This document shows, one piece after another, positions 20,859-28,319 of a DNA stretch of 34,509 bases (positions within the stretch are counted from its first letter, which is position 1; every line of letters begins with the position of its first letter). The notes under the pieces are model-generated. The model was not told the origin of the DNA. It saw nothing but the letters and a program-made list of their open reading frames with translations, and did no database searches. The DNA is from a virus. The translations under genes and the position numbers were made by a program. The stretch is from the IMG/VR virus record IMGVR_UViG_3300035680_000046, positions 1 to 34,509 of that record; one strand, given 5' to 3'.

Positions 20859-20888
20859 CAAACATACAACCTATATTTGATTATGCAA
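20859..20888 (-). promoter_or_regulatory. Promoter TTG-N19-TATGTTTG
   Basis: TTG (20886-20888), a 19-base spacer and TATGTTTG (20859-20866) match the Bacteroidetes consensus. The ATG at 20815 follows after a leader of about 43 bases ending AAACACAATG. The -33 region contains TATTGCATA, a nonamer repeated nearby (20957-20965, and as TATTGCATT at 20943-20951), which may be an operator. Confidence 0.65.
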
Positions 20889-20919
20889 TACCTTATCGAA
20901 AATAAATCAAAAATATTTT

Positions 20920-20941
20920 CTGTAGGATTCCTGTAGGATTC
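20920..20941. repeat. Perfect 11-bp tandem repeat
   Basis: CTGTAGGATTC occurs twice in tandem, between the hairpin after the MuF gene and the promoter at 20859-20888. It may be a regulator-binding site; no further support. Confidence 0.8.
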
Positions 20942-20942
20942 C

Positions 20943-20965
20943 TATTGCATTGATTCTATGCAATA
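20943..20965 (-). terminator. Stem-loop after the MuF gene
   Basis: TATTGCAT and ATGCAATA form a perfect 8-bp stem around a seven-base loop, five bases after the MuF stop at 20970. No T-run follows, so it is a weak terminator or a message-stabilising hairpin, or a palindromic operator. Confidence 0.4.
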
Positions 20966-20969
20966 TAAT

Positions 20970-21881
20970 TTACTCGTAAAATCCCTCTGCCTTGGCTCTT
21001 GCCTTAATCGTTTCGGGTACTTTGTTATCGGGTACAGGCACTAGGTAGTGTCTACAATTCCATCCACCTACAAAGGTAAAGATAGACCTACTATCTGTCC
21101 CTTCTATTCTTCCTGCCCACGAACCATCTCTGATATCGCTTATCCCTGCACTATTCTTACCATCACCCCACGCCTCTATTTCCCCTCTATGGAATATCTG
21201 ACCCTCACGGTGTTCACAGAATGGTCTTGTTGTAGGTATTTCCCCACCAAGATATTCAAACCATTGGATATCTAATTGCTCATTCACTGCTGCACTATAT
21301 GACCTATCTGCTATTGCTTGAGCAGTTGTTGCAGTGGTCTTGATGTTAGCCAATAATCTACCATCATTTGCATCAGTCCCTGTAACGATTCCTCTCAATG
21401 CATTCACTGCCTCATTTAATGGCGCACGAGCAGCAATGTTGGATGTCAACTGCTCCAAGAATGGCTGCGTAAATCGTGCATCTAATCCTGCACCAAAGAA
21501 TGTATTTATGGCATTCTGCTTGGAGATGTTGACTATCTGCCTCTGTATTTCACTTGGCTCAAATCCTTTCTCAAAATTTCTTGCTATCTCATCAGTTAGT
21601 TGCACTCCCTCTTCAATAGATGAGAGGAATGTTCTTACTGCCTCCTTATACTCCCCTCCTGCTAATACCTTTTTTAGTTCCTCCGATATGATTGCAATCC
21701 TGCGTATATTGTCTTCGGTCTGCGATATGTTACCACTGGAGTCCACATCCATAGCCTGTAGGATTGGCTCTATTCTTTTCCAAATCTGTGCCTGTGTCTT
21801 CAGTGCAGCAGTCTGCAACTTTTCGGGTACAGACTCAAATAGTTCTACCTTCTTTTTAACGAGTGAGTTAAATGATGCCAT
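20970..21881 (-). CDS. MuF-type minor head protein (303 aa)
   Basis: The C-terminal half has the MuF signature: TTRPFCEHREGQIFHRGEIE, a Trp-Gly-Asp turn, W.GR..GT and VGGWNCRHYLVPV. The N-terminal 150 residues are helical (LVKKKVELFESVPEKLQTAA). MuF proteins sit at the portal vertex of the head and may be injected with DNA. The gene begins 14 bases inside the portal gene, the usual portal-MuF pair. No toxin or protease fusion is present at the C-terminus. Confidence 0.92.
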   Translation of the reverse strand: MASFNSLVKKKVELFESVPEKLQTAALKTQAQIWKRIEPILQAMDVDSSGNISQTEDNIRRIAIISEELKKVLAGGEYKEAVRTFLSSIEEGVQLTDEIARNFEKGFEPSEIQRQIVNISKQNAINTFFGAGLDARFTQPFLEQLTSNIAARAPLNEAVNALRGIVTGTDANDGRLLANIKTTATTAQAIADRSYSAAVNEQLDIQWFEYLGGEIPTTRPFCEHREGQIFHRGEIEAWGDGKNSAGISDIRDGSWAGRIEGTDSRSIFTFVGGWNCRHYLVPVPDNKVPETIKARAKAEGFYE

Positions 21882-23778
21882 TCAGCAGTTCTTGTTGTGC
21901 CTGTTGGATTGGGTCTAATTGAGTTCCAATCTTATCTGATGCTAACTGATTCAATGCTGCTATCTGCTCACTCATTGGTAGGTCTATGAATCTTGGAGCA
22001 TCTTCTGTTGCAATATAATTGCGAATCAACTCCATTATCAATTGGGGTGCAGAGTGATGTATAACATCTTGATACTTTTCAACCGTGCCATTCGCAACAC
22101 GCAATGCGATGTCTGCACTATTCATCAGCAATAACTCATCAGCATTAACAATCAAATCATAGATTGCAGATGTCTCCTCATCCGTGTAGTGGATTGCACG
22201 AATGTAGTTGTATACGTTGCTGAATGTAATAGATGGAGGGACTCCTGCCTTAACACCTTCTGAAATGATGGCAAGATAGTCGGATGGTGTAGAGATATCG
22301 AATGATGTTGGATAGACAAGATTAACACCGCCAAAATATTCACCATATCGCATCTTGCCCATTGTGACCAGGCAGAAATTGTATATATCAAATAGTTGGT
22401 CGGAGATAGGTTTGATGAATGCATACAATGCTCTTAACTTATTCAATGAGCCTGTGGCAGTGGATGCCTCTCCGATACTTCCCGACTCATCAGATGATGG
22501 AAGATGTAATATCCTTCTTGCCTTGCTCATTTGCATCTCAATCTCACCCCTCAAAAATGTCAATGTATCCATTGGTGGTGATACGAACTTTATGTATTCA
22601 CCACTCAAGTTGCCATCACCATCACTCAATGATGTCTTTGGTTTGATAAGTAGCAGTCCTGTTGGGCTGAATCGTGAACGTACACCACTACCACTACAAC
22701 TACCACAAGTGCGATAGCCTCCATTGATTGGGTCAAATATCTGCCCATCACTACACTTGTTACCCTCTCTATCCACAAAATCACATATCTCCCCAAGAGC
22801 CACCATATAAGGAAATGATGATGTTGCCTTGGATATCTGCAAGTATGATTGGTCTAACACTACTTGGTCAAGCAATGGGACTGCGGTAATAAATGGGGAC
22901 TGAAAAGCGATCTCGTGACCAATCATCTGTGGCATCCCTTTTAGTTTAGTGCAAGGGACATAGCCTAGGTTGTGTTGAAAGTACAATACAGGCTCTCCAA
23001 AGGTCATATCCATTCTCTTGCCATATTGCTCAATGCGATAGATGGCAGTCTTATCATACAACTCAAGAACAATACCTACCCTCTCATCCTTATTGCCTAC
23101 CCTTACCTTTGATTTATCATTAGTGATAACTAAATAATATTCGCCAAACTCTTGTCCGACAATACTCTTGCAGGAATAGTAGTGAGGATATGGCTTGATG
23201 AGTTCATTAGATACTACCTCTTCTCCGGTATCTTCAAGTATTGTGGTATCTACATCTTCGGGTTCGATGGCAATAATACCATTCGCATCAATGAGTTTTA
23301 GAGTCGGCAGCATATCCTTAACGAACGTCTCCAAGGATGTGAACTTTTCTATTTCTTCGTTTACATATCTTTGAAATGTATCATTTCCAAAGATTGGTTC
23401 TGTCTCTTGGTTGTATCTGATGCTCCAATTTTGGTCTACAAATGCACGGCTAATTGTTGCCTTAAAATCTTCGAATACAGACAAGGTAGATGGCTTGTAG
23501 TTGGCTCTGATGTATTGTGCTTGAGAATCTGATTGGTTTGGCGCACGAACTGACAATAGATGTTCGGGATATACATCGGGACGAGTATGAGGTAGAATGC
23601 TATCATACATCTTTGCTGCATAGTTATATCCACTCCAATATTCGGGATATTGAGATACACCTACCCTCTCCTTTGTTATTGGATTTATTGGATGCTTCGC
23701 AGATGCGGTCTCCCAGTGCTTGTGAAGATGTGCAAACTTTTCTACAATCTTATTTATCTCGTCTATTGTCAGTGCCAT
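21868..23778 (-). CDS. Portal protein (636 aa)
   Basis: The dodecameric portal is the DNA gate of the head and the dock for the terminase and tail. The N-terminal region (WSGYNYAAKMYDSILPHTRP) and the long helical C-terminal half with DQLFDIYNFCLVTMGKMRYG and a Gln-rich end (QLDPIQQAQQELL) fit large portal proteins of Bacteroidetes phages. A Cys-rich insert around residues 335-370 (EGNKCSD and TCGSCSGSGVRS) looks like a DnaJ-type zinc knuckle. It is followed by a MuF gene, as expected. It starts one base after the 25-aa micro-gene. Confidence 0.85.
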   Translation of the reverse strand: MALTIDEINKIVEKFAHLHKHWETASAKHPINPITKERVGVSQYPEYWSGYNYAAKMYDSILPHTRPDVYPEHLLSVRAPNQSDSQAQYIRANYKPSTLSVFEDFKATISRAFVDQNWSIRYNQETEPIFGNDTFQRYVNEEIEKFTSLETFVKDMLPTLKLIDANGIIAIEPEDVDTTILEDTGEEVVSNELIKPYPHYYSCKSIVGQEFGEYYLVITNDKSKVRVGNKDERVGIVLELYDKTAIYRIEQYGKRMDMTFGEPVLYFQHNLGYVPCTKLKGMPQMIGHEIAFQSPFITAVPLLDQVVLDQSYLQISKATSSFPYMVALGEICDFVDREGNKCSDGQIFDPINGGYRTCGSCSGSGVRSRFSPTGLLLIKPKTSLSDGDGNLSGEYIKFVSPPMDTLTFLRGEIEMQMSKARRILHLPSSDESGSIGEASTATGSLNKLRALYAFIKPISDQLFDIYNFCLVTMGKMRYGEYFGGVNLVYPTSFDISTPSDYLAIISEGVKAGVPPSITFSNVYNYIRAIHYTDEETSAIYDLIVNADELLLMNSADIALRVANGTVEKYQDVIHHSAPQLIMELIRNYIATEDAPRFIDLPMSEQIAALNQLASDKIGTQLDPIQQAQQELLNGII

Positions 23779-23779
23779 A

Positions 23780-23857
23780 TTATGCTACCGATTTGGTTGT
23801 TGGTTGGTTTATTATGTGTGAGCCACAAGATTTAGAACGGCAAAAATTAGTTTTCAT
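23780..23857 (-). CDS. Micro-gene between glycosyltransferase and portal (25 aa)
   Basis: ATG at 23857 overlaps the stop of the GT2-like gene as ATGA, and TAA at 23780-23782 is one base before the portal ATG at 23778. The product is MKTNFCRSKSCGSHI followed by INQPTTKSVA, with a CxxxxC pair. The exact tiling on both sides argues that it is translated, if only to couple the portal gene to the upstream transcript. Confidence 0.5.
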   Translation of the reverse strand: MKTNFCRSKSCGSHIINQPTTKSVA

Positions 23858-24522
23858 ATGCTTATCAATTTAAGGTATTGTGATTGGAATAATTCTGAAT
23901 TATCAAATTGTTTTTTCCACAATGCATTGGCTTGCACCTCTTCATCTCCGTAATGTTTTACAAAATCTTTTGGATGCGATAACTTAAACATATCAATGCA
24001 TTGTTTAGCACAATGCACCGCCAATTGAATATCAACATAGTTAGGATAATCTATTTTGGCATCTCTTATATTAAGCACAGACTCATCCCAAATAGATAGT
24101 CCTACACCAAGCATCTTGCATTGGATATCCTCTTTGACTAGTTTAAAGCAATCAATGTTTGATATGCCTTTATCCCAAGTCCTTGCATTGGTTACATTAT
24201 ATCCCCAAAAAGAACAGAATGCATCATTATGCCTATTGAATCCATCTAATGCTATCTCAATATACTTATCAGTCACCACAAAGTCATCATCAATTATTAG
24301 ATTGATGTTATCACCACAATGTCTTAATCGCTCAATGCTGCCTTTGTTGGATTCATTGTAAACATAGTTTAGTTCAACCTTGCTAGTAAAAACATATTTG
24401 AATCCCTGCAAAATAATTGTAATCAAATCGGGTTTAATGGTCTGCTTATTCAATGAGTCTATCAACTCTTGAGCGACACTAATACGATTGCGCTGAACTG
24501 CTATGTTTACCTCAATGCTCAC
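23854..24522 (-). CDS. GT2-like glycosyltransferase (222 aa)
   Basis: The protein has the GT-A layout of family 2 enzymes: a first strand and helix (VNIAVQRNRISVAQELIDSL), NESNKGSIERLRHCGDNINL, and then IIDDDFVVTDKYIEIALDGF, with an acidic DDD metal-binding motif at about residues 77-79. It would transfer a sugar from a nucleotide donor to an acceptor that cannot be named. It overlaps the preceding methyltransferase by four bases and closes a three-gene island with a GT8-like enzyme. The family gives chemistry; target (virion, host glycan or DNA base) is unknown. Confidence 0.78.
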   Translation of the reverse strand: MSIEVNIAVQRNRISVAQELIDSLNKQTIKPDLITIILQGFKYVFTSKVELNYVYNESNKGSIERLRHCGDNINLIIDDDFVVTDKYIEIALDGFNRHNDAFCSFWGYNVTNARTWDKGISNIDCFKLVKEDIQCKMLGVGLSIWDESVLNIRDAKIDYPNYVDIQLAVHCAKQCIDMFKLSHPKDFVKHYGDEEVQANALWKKQFDNSELFQSQYLKLISI

Positions 24523-25142
24523 TTTTGGAAGATTGATAGTCCGTTACCTTCGGGAGTTCTAATTGTGATTGATTGATATCGAAAAGATTTAACATAACTA
24601 GCAAGCCTTTTCATATCGGGAAACTTGATAGTATCGTGATAGACTAGTAGTCCTCCCTGCTTAATCAATCTATCTACAAATTTAAATTCGGGTAATGCGT
24701 GATGCCATTCGTGGATAGTGTCTACATAGATTAGGTCATATCCTCCTCTTGGCAATGTCGGACAAACTTGTAATGATGAGCCTGTAATAAATTTATGATC
24801 CCCTTGATTCATCAGCAACTTAATTTCTTCGCTGCGTTTATCCTCAACATCTACGCTACTGAATGCGCCACCAATCTCATTTACTGCATTAATCATATAC
24901 TTACTTGTATACCCTTCAAGAGTTCCAAGTTCTAGCACATTAGTCGCATTGTGACATTTGATTAATGCTGCAAGTATACTACCTACCTCGTCTTCTGCTG
25001 ACCATTCGTGTCTTGTCAATGGTTCTAATGCATATTGCTCAATTGGCTGCTCAATAGTTTGCCCTTCGATTGTTTCAATAGCAGGAGTCTTCTTTGGTCT
25101 ACCTACTTTTTTCGGTTTATCTGTTGACATATTTGTGTTCAA
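24519..25142 (-). CDS. Class I SAM-dependent methyltransferase (207 aa)
   Basis: Residues about 65-85 contain the SAM-binding glycine motif VLELGTLEGYTSKYMINAVN; an acidic ending of strand 2 follows (SSVDVEDK), then YDLIYVDTIHEWHHALPEFK and GGLLVYHDT, the pattern of the Methyltransf_24 group. The N-terminus carries an AT-hook-like KKVGRPKKTP, which could bind DNA or be a disordered tail. Located between two glycosyltransferases, it more likely methylates a sugar or small acceptor than DNA. Overlaps of 26 and 4 bases tie it to both neighbours. Confidence 0.85.
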   Translation of the reverse strand: MNTNMSTDKPKKVGRPKKTPAIETIEGQTIEQPIEQYALEPLTRHEWSAEDEVGSILAALIKCHNATNVLELGTLEGYTSKYMINAVNEIGGAFSSVDVEDKRSEEIKLLMNQGDHKFITGSSLQVCPTLPRGGYDLIYVDTIHEWHHALPEFKFVDRLIKQGGLLVYHDTIKFPDMKRLASYVKSFRYQSITIRTPEGNGLSIFQK

Positions 25143-26037
25143 TTATTCGGTGAATAAAGTATTTGTGAGTATCTCCATCTTCTTTGTACCAAGATTTTAT
25201 CAATCTATCTAGCCAATCAATATAGTATCTAGGTGTGAATCCTTGACCACCGTAGTACCCCATAAGATAGTAGTTAGATTGAATAGTAGCATAATCCAAT
25301 TCTCTTCTATGAGTAACATAGACTATGTCTATATCTAATGCTGCATCCATATCTAGCATACATAATGCAACATTCATATACAATTCATCGGGTTGACCTC
25401 CTCCCCATTTAGTCCGTAACTTGTGAACAGGGATAGGGTAGTTAATCAGTAAATCAGATGCAGTCTCATATAATGTCTTTGCAGCATCTCCCTTGCGAAT
25501 GAATTGAGAGGATGAGTTAGTAGCAGTTAGTGTTGCATCTTGTGGAAGATTATAGGTCTCCCAAACGATATCAGCCCAAGACCATAGCATTTCCTTAAAG
25601 TCTCTGCCCTGGGCAATCTTATGTTTGCCAATGACCATAGTGAGATAGTCCTTATCAGAACTTTTCAGATGGTTAAGTAATGGCTCAATGTCTTTAAGGC
25701 ATACTGCATCAACATCCAACAATAGATTGTTTTCGAATGGCAGTAAATCGTAGACAAGTAGTTTAGCCTTGGCAGGGTCTATCTTCTTATTGGTATATAT
25801 GTTGGAAGATGGTAGGTCAACAAAGACATCTATCACATCTGATAGTTCGGGGCAATAGTAACGAGAGCCTTTGTCTATTGGCTCACTGATTAAGGCAATC
25901 TGTACCGCCTTATTAAATCGTTTGATTGAGTGAGCAAGGTTATATGCTGCCCAATAATATTGTGGTTTGCCAAATGCCATAAGCACCACCCCAATTGAGG
26001 TAGTGCCTTGGCTTTGACTTGTCGGCTCGTTAAACAT
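25117..26037 (-). CDS. GT8-like glycosyltransferase (306 aa)
   Basis: The enzyme has a GT-A fold: GVVLMAFGKPQYYWAAYNLA at the N-terminus, a DxD metal and nucleotide-sugar motif in LLLDVDAVCLKD (about 100-112), and WGGGQPDELYMNVALCMLD (about 214-232), the pattern of GT8-type transferases. The acceptor is unknown. It is the first gene of a glycosyltransferase-methyltransferase-glycosyltransferase island, overlapping the upstream structural gene by one base, so it is expressed with the virion proteins. That timing favours decoration of the virion, although change of host surface glycan is also possible. Confidence 0.8.
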   Translation of the reverse strand: MFNEPTSQSQGTTSIGVVLMAFGKPQYYWAAYNLAHSIKRFNKAVQIALISEPIDKGSRYYCPELSDVIDVFVDLPSSNIYTNKKIDPAKAKLLVYDLLPFENNLLLDVDAVCLKDIEPLLNHLKSSDKDYLTMVIGKHKIAQGRDFKEMLWSWADIVWETYNLPQDATLTATNSSSQFIRKGDAAKTLYETASDLLINYPIPVHKLRTKWGGGQPDELYMNVALCMLDMDAALDIDIVYVTHRRELDYATIQSNYYLMGYYGGQGFTPRYYIDWLDRLIKSWYKEDGDTHKYFIHRIIEHKYVNR

Positions 26038-26573
26038 TAGAATATGTTTGGTGGAGCATCATACTGGGCAGGAATATTCTTATCTCTCCAAGAATAGGTC
26101 ACCTCATATCTCTGCAATTCGTTATTCTGTTCGGGCAAAATAAAGTTTGCAGATGTTGTGATACCCAATGGAGGGTTAATGTAAATAGTCTTACCGCTAT
26201 CGCACATATATGCCAATATCCAACCAATTCTACGATTGTTTAAATCGTTAAAGAACTCATTGTTCTCATTGGTAACATTTGCATCGTACATTGTAGCAGT
26301 CCTATCTTCATTAATTCGAATAGGTGTCCCACACCCAATAGGAGAATCTACCGAAATTGGTGAACCGGCAGGAAGAGCAAAACGAATATCTTGAACTAAA
26401 ATAGCATCTCCGCTTAACAATAGTGCCTCTAGTTCTACCTCTGATTCGGGGTCAACCAAGACAACACCACATTTGCCAATAATTAAAGCAGATACACCAC
26501 CAAGTTTGTACTCGTTGCAATTCACCAACGTATGTGGTAATAGGTCAGAATCGCAATAGGAAACGCATCCCAT
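26037..26573 (-). CDS. Structural protein, candidate tail tube (178 aa)
   Basis: The N-terminus MGCVSYCDSDLLPHTLVNCN is followed by EYKLGGVSALIIGKCGVVL. A later part includes CGTPIRINEDRTATMYDANV and a C-terminal NNELQRYEVTYSWRD. These features resemble small abundant structural proteins of Bacteroidetes phages that have been read as major tail proteins. Beta-strand-rich with Cys near the N-terminus. The position after the distal tail genes rather than before the tape measure is unusual for a tail tube, so the assignment is tentative. Confidence 0.6.
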   Translation of the reverse strand: MGCVSYCDSDLLPHTLVNCNEYKLGGVSALIIGKCGVVLVDPESEVELEALLLSGDAILVQDIRFALPAGSPISVDSPIGCGTPIRINEDRTATMYDANVTNENNEFFNDLNNRRIGWILAYMCDSGKTIYINPPLGITTSANFILPEQNNELQRYEVTYSWRDKNIPAQYDAPPNIF

Positions 26574-26648
26574 AGTTTGTAGTATTTAATTTTACTTGAA
26601 CCTATTCAATAGGATGATTCAAATGCTCCTACCATCTATGATGCACTA

Positions 26649-26656
26649 CAAATATA
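26649..26656 (-). promoter_or_regulatory. Candidate -7 box TATATTTG before the 178-aa structural gene
   Basis: TATATTTG matches TAnnTTTG and lies in an 87-base gap that is otherwise empty. A TTTG is present upstream but at 16 bases, shorter than the usual 19-20. The structural gene's abundance would fit an own promoter; the evidence is weak. Confidence 0.35.
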
Positions 26657-26660
26657 ATAA

Positions 26661-28319
26661 TTATTCTTGATACAAATTTATCAAGTTCTGCGTTATCAGT
26701 CGCTCACCGTCTTCTGCCAATATGAATGGTTCAGCATCATTGTCCAATATTGATGGCAAGCAATCAGCAGTCACCCCAATACAGATGGTCTTCCTCACCA
26801 AATCATTTTTCTTATATAACTCTATTGTGATTGCTCCAAGGTCATCTGCAATATCATATTCGATAGTTGGAAATTCCTCCTCCGCAGGGAAATGCAATAC
26901 ACCATTAACATAGCAATTATCAAAATAGAATACTATGCTCAAGAAATCGAATACATATTCGGGCAATCTACCAAAGTAGTATGATAGTTTCTTTTTTCGG
27001 TCTACATAAGATGCACTCCATCTGCCACTAGCATATCTGAATAGGTCTGTATCTGTATCGTATTGTGCTTGGAATCTTCTACCCTCTAATCGTATTGATG
27101 GCAAGAATGATGAGCCATAGAATGATAGACCAAATTGGTCTTCTCCATTGCATCCTTCTATCTTAAAGAATCTACAGGGATCTGAATAATCTCCTATTGT
27201 GATTAGGTCACTATACTTATCATATGTTGCCCACTCCTTGTAGGCTCTTAACTGAACTTGACTAACAACAATATTTCCTCCTGCTATTATCGAACTCCCT
27301 CTCAATGATATCTTACCACTACTTGTCGGAATGATGTTAGCAGTATATGTCCCTGCACTACTAAACGATGAAAGATATTGATTGCCATCAATCCATAATC
27401 TTAATGTGCAATCATTGATGCTATCAATCACAATAGTTATGCTATACTCCTTGCCTTCGCATACTTCAATAATAGACTCTAGTATGGTTACTTCTAGACC
27501 ATTGTTAAATATGATTTCCGCTTGCCCATTGCCTACAATCCAATTAGATGTACCAATGTCATATACGTTAACCCATCCAACAGGGGGACATCCAATGCAT
27601 AATCCCCAGTCATTAAAGTAAGGATTGTACATATAATACTGACCACAAGTGTTTAGACAATAATCGGCAATGGCTAACCTATAACATCCTGCTTCTAAAT
27701 CGTAGTCTGATAAATCAATGGCAGCAGTTAAGTATTGGTCTTTGGTTATGATTGTTGGGTTAAGTACTTGCACTACAGATAGGTCTTGTGCATCTACTAT
27801 CCCTGCGAATAATGCACCATTGCATATTGGCACAAACTCATCTAATGTCACTATTCCAACAAACTCATCTGTTGGTTTTGCTATGAGTAACAAGTCTATT
27901 GTAGGTGAATTCAAGTTGGCAGGAATAGCATCTGCCTTCAAGTAAATAACGTGAGTCCCTGCTGTGCTTACCTCTACTGATGTACCATTGGTGAATGCTA
28001 CAATCAAAGTACCTGTTGAACCTTGAGCAATGGTTATGGTAACACGATAGTCCAAGCAGTTTTGGAATTTCTCATAAATGAATCCTGCTAAACTATTACC
28101 TAAACTATCGGGGAATGTTATCTCATTACCATCTATTGATGTTGATACAACTATCGTATCTACCAATCTCAAGTATCCACACTCTCCTGCATCAAGTTGC
28201 CAAAAGATTTGGTCGTTAAAATCCATCAATTGAGCATACGAACTATTGCATCCTTCGCATTGTTCGGGCAGTTGGCTATCGAATATGATTGGTTGGTTTG
28301 GGATAGATGTATAACTCAT
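26661..28319 (-). CDS. Large distal tail or receptor-binding protein (552 aa)
   Basis: This protein is beta-rich with many Cys and aromatic residues, beginning MSYTSIPNQPIIFDSQLPEQ and CEGCNSSYAQLM. Segments around 245-355 (WIVGNGQAEIIFNNGLEVTI and CTLRLWIDGNQYL) look like a carbohydrate-binding beta-sandwich. The C-terminus ends in FILAEDGERLITQNLINLYQ, an acidic motif that recurs in the capsid frameshift tail. It starts four bases inside the end of the 676-aa tail protein. Position at the end of the tail operon fits receptor recognition, but no specific ligand is supported. Confidence 0.72.
   Translation of the reverse strand: MSYTSIPNQPIIFDSQLPEQCEGCNSSYAQLMDFNDQIFWQLDAGECGYLRLVDTIVVSTSIDGNEITFPDSLGNSLAGFIYEKFQNCLDYRVTITIAQGSTGTLIVAFTNGTSVEVSTAGTHVIYLKADAIPANLNSPTIDLLLIAKPTDEFVGIVTLDEFVPICNGALFAGIVDAQDLSVVQVLNPTIITKDQYLTAAIDLSDYDLEAGCYRLAIADYCLNTCGQYYMYNPYFNDWGLCIGCPPVGWVNVYDIGTSNWIVGNGQAEIIFNNGLEVTILESIIEVCEGKEYSITIVIDSINDCTLRLWIDGNQYLSSFSSAGTYTANIIPTSSGKISLRGSSIIAGGNIVVSQVQLRAYKEWATYDKYSDLITIGDYSDPCRFFKIEGCNGEDQFGLSFYGSSFLPSIRLEGRRFQAQYDTDTDLFRYASGRWSASYVDRKKKLSYYFGRLPEYVFDFLSIVFYFDNCYVNGVLHFPAEEEFPTIEYDIADDLGAITIELYKKNDLVRKTICIGVTADCLPSILDNDAEPFILAEDGERLITQNLINLYQE

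Noticed and set aside
21334-21918. 194-aa open frame on the plus strand
   Set aside because: Antisense to the MuF and portal genes, which have clear family motifs; no start signal or domain in the plus-strand product.
25117-26037. DNA-base glucosyltransferase for hypermodified DNA
   Set aside because: No hydroxymethylase or other base-modifying enzyme is visible, and the genes are in the late structural operon, so this use is not supported.
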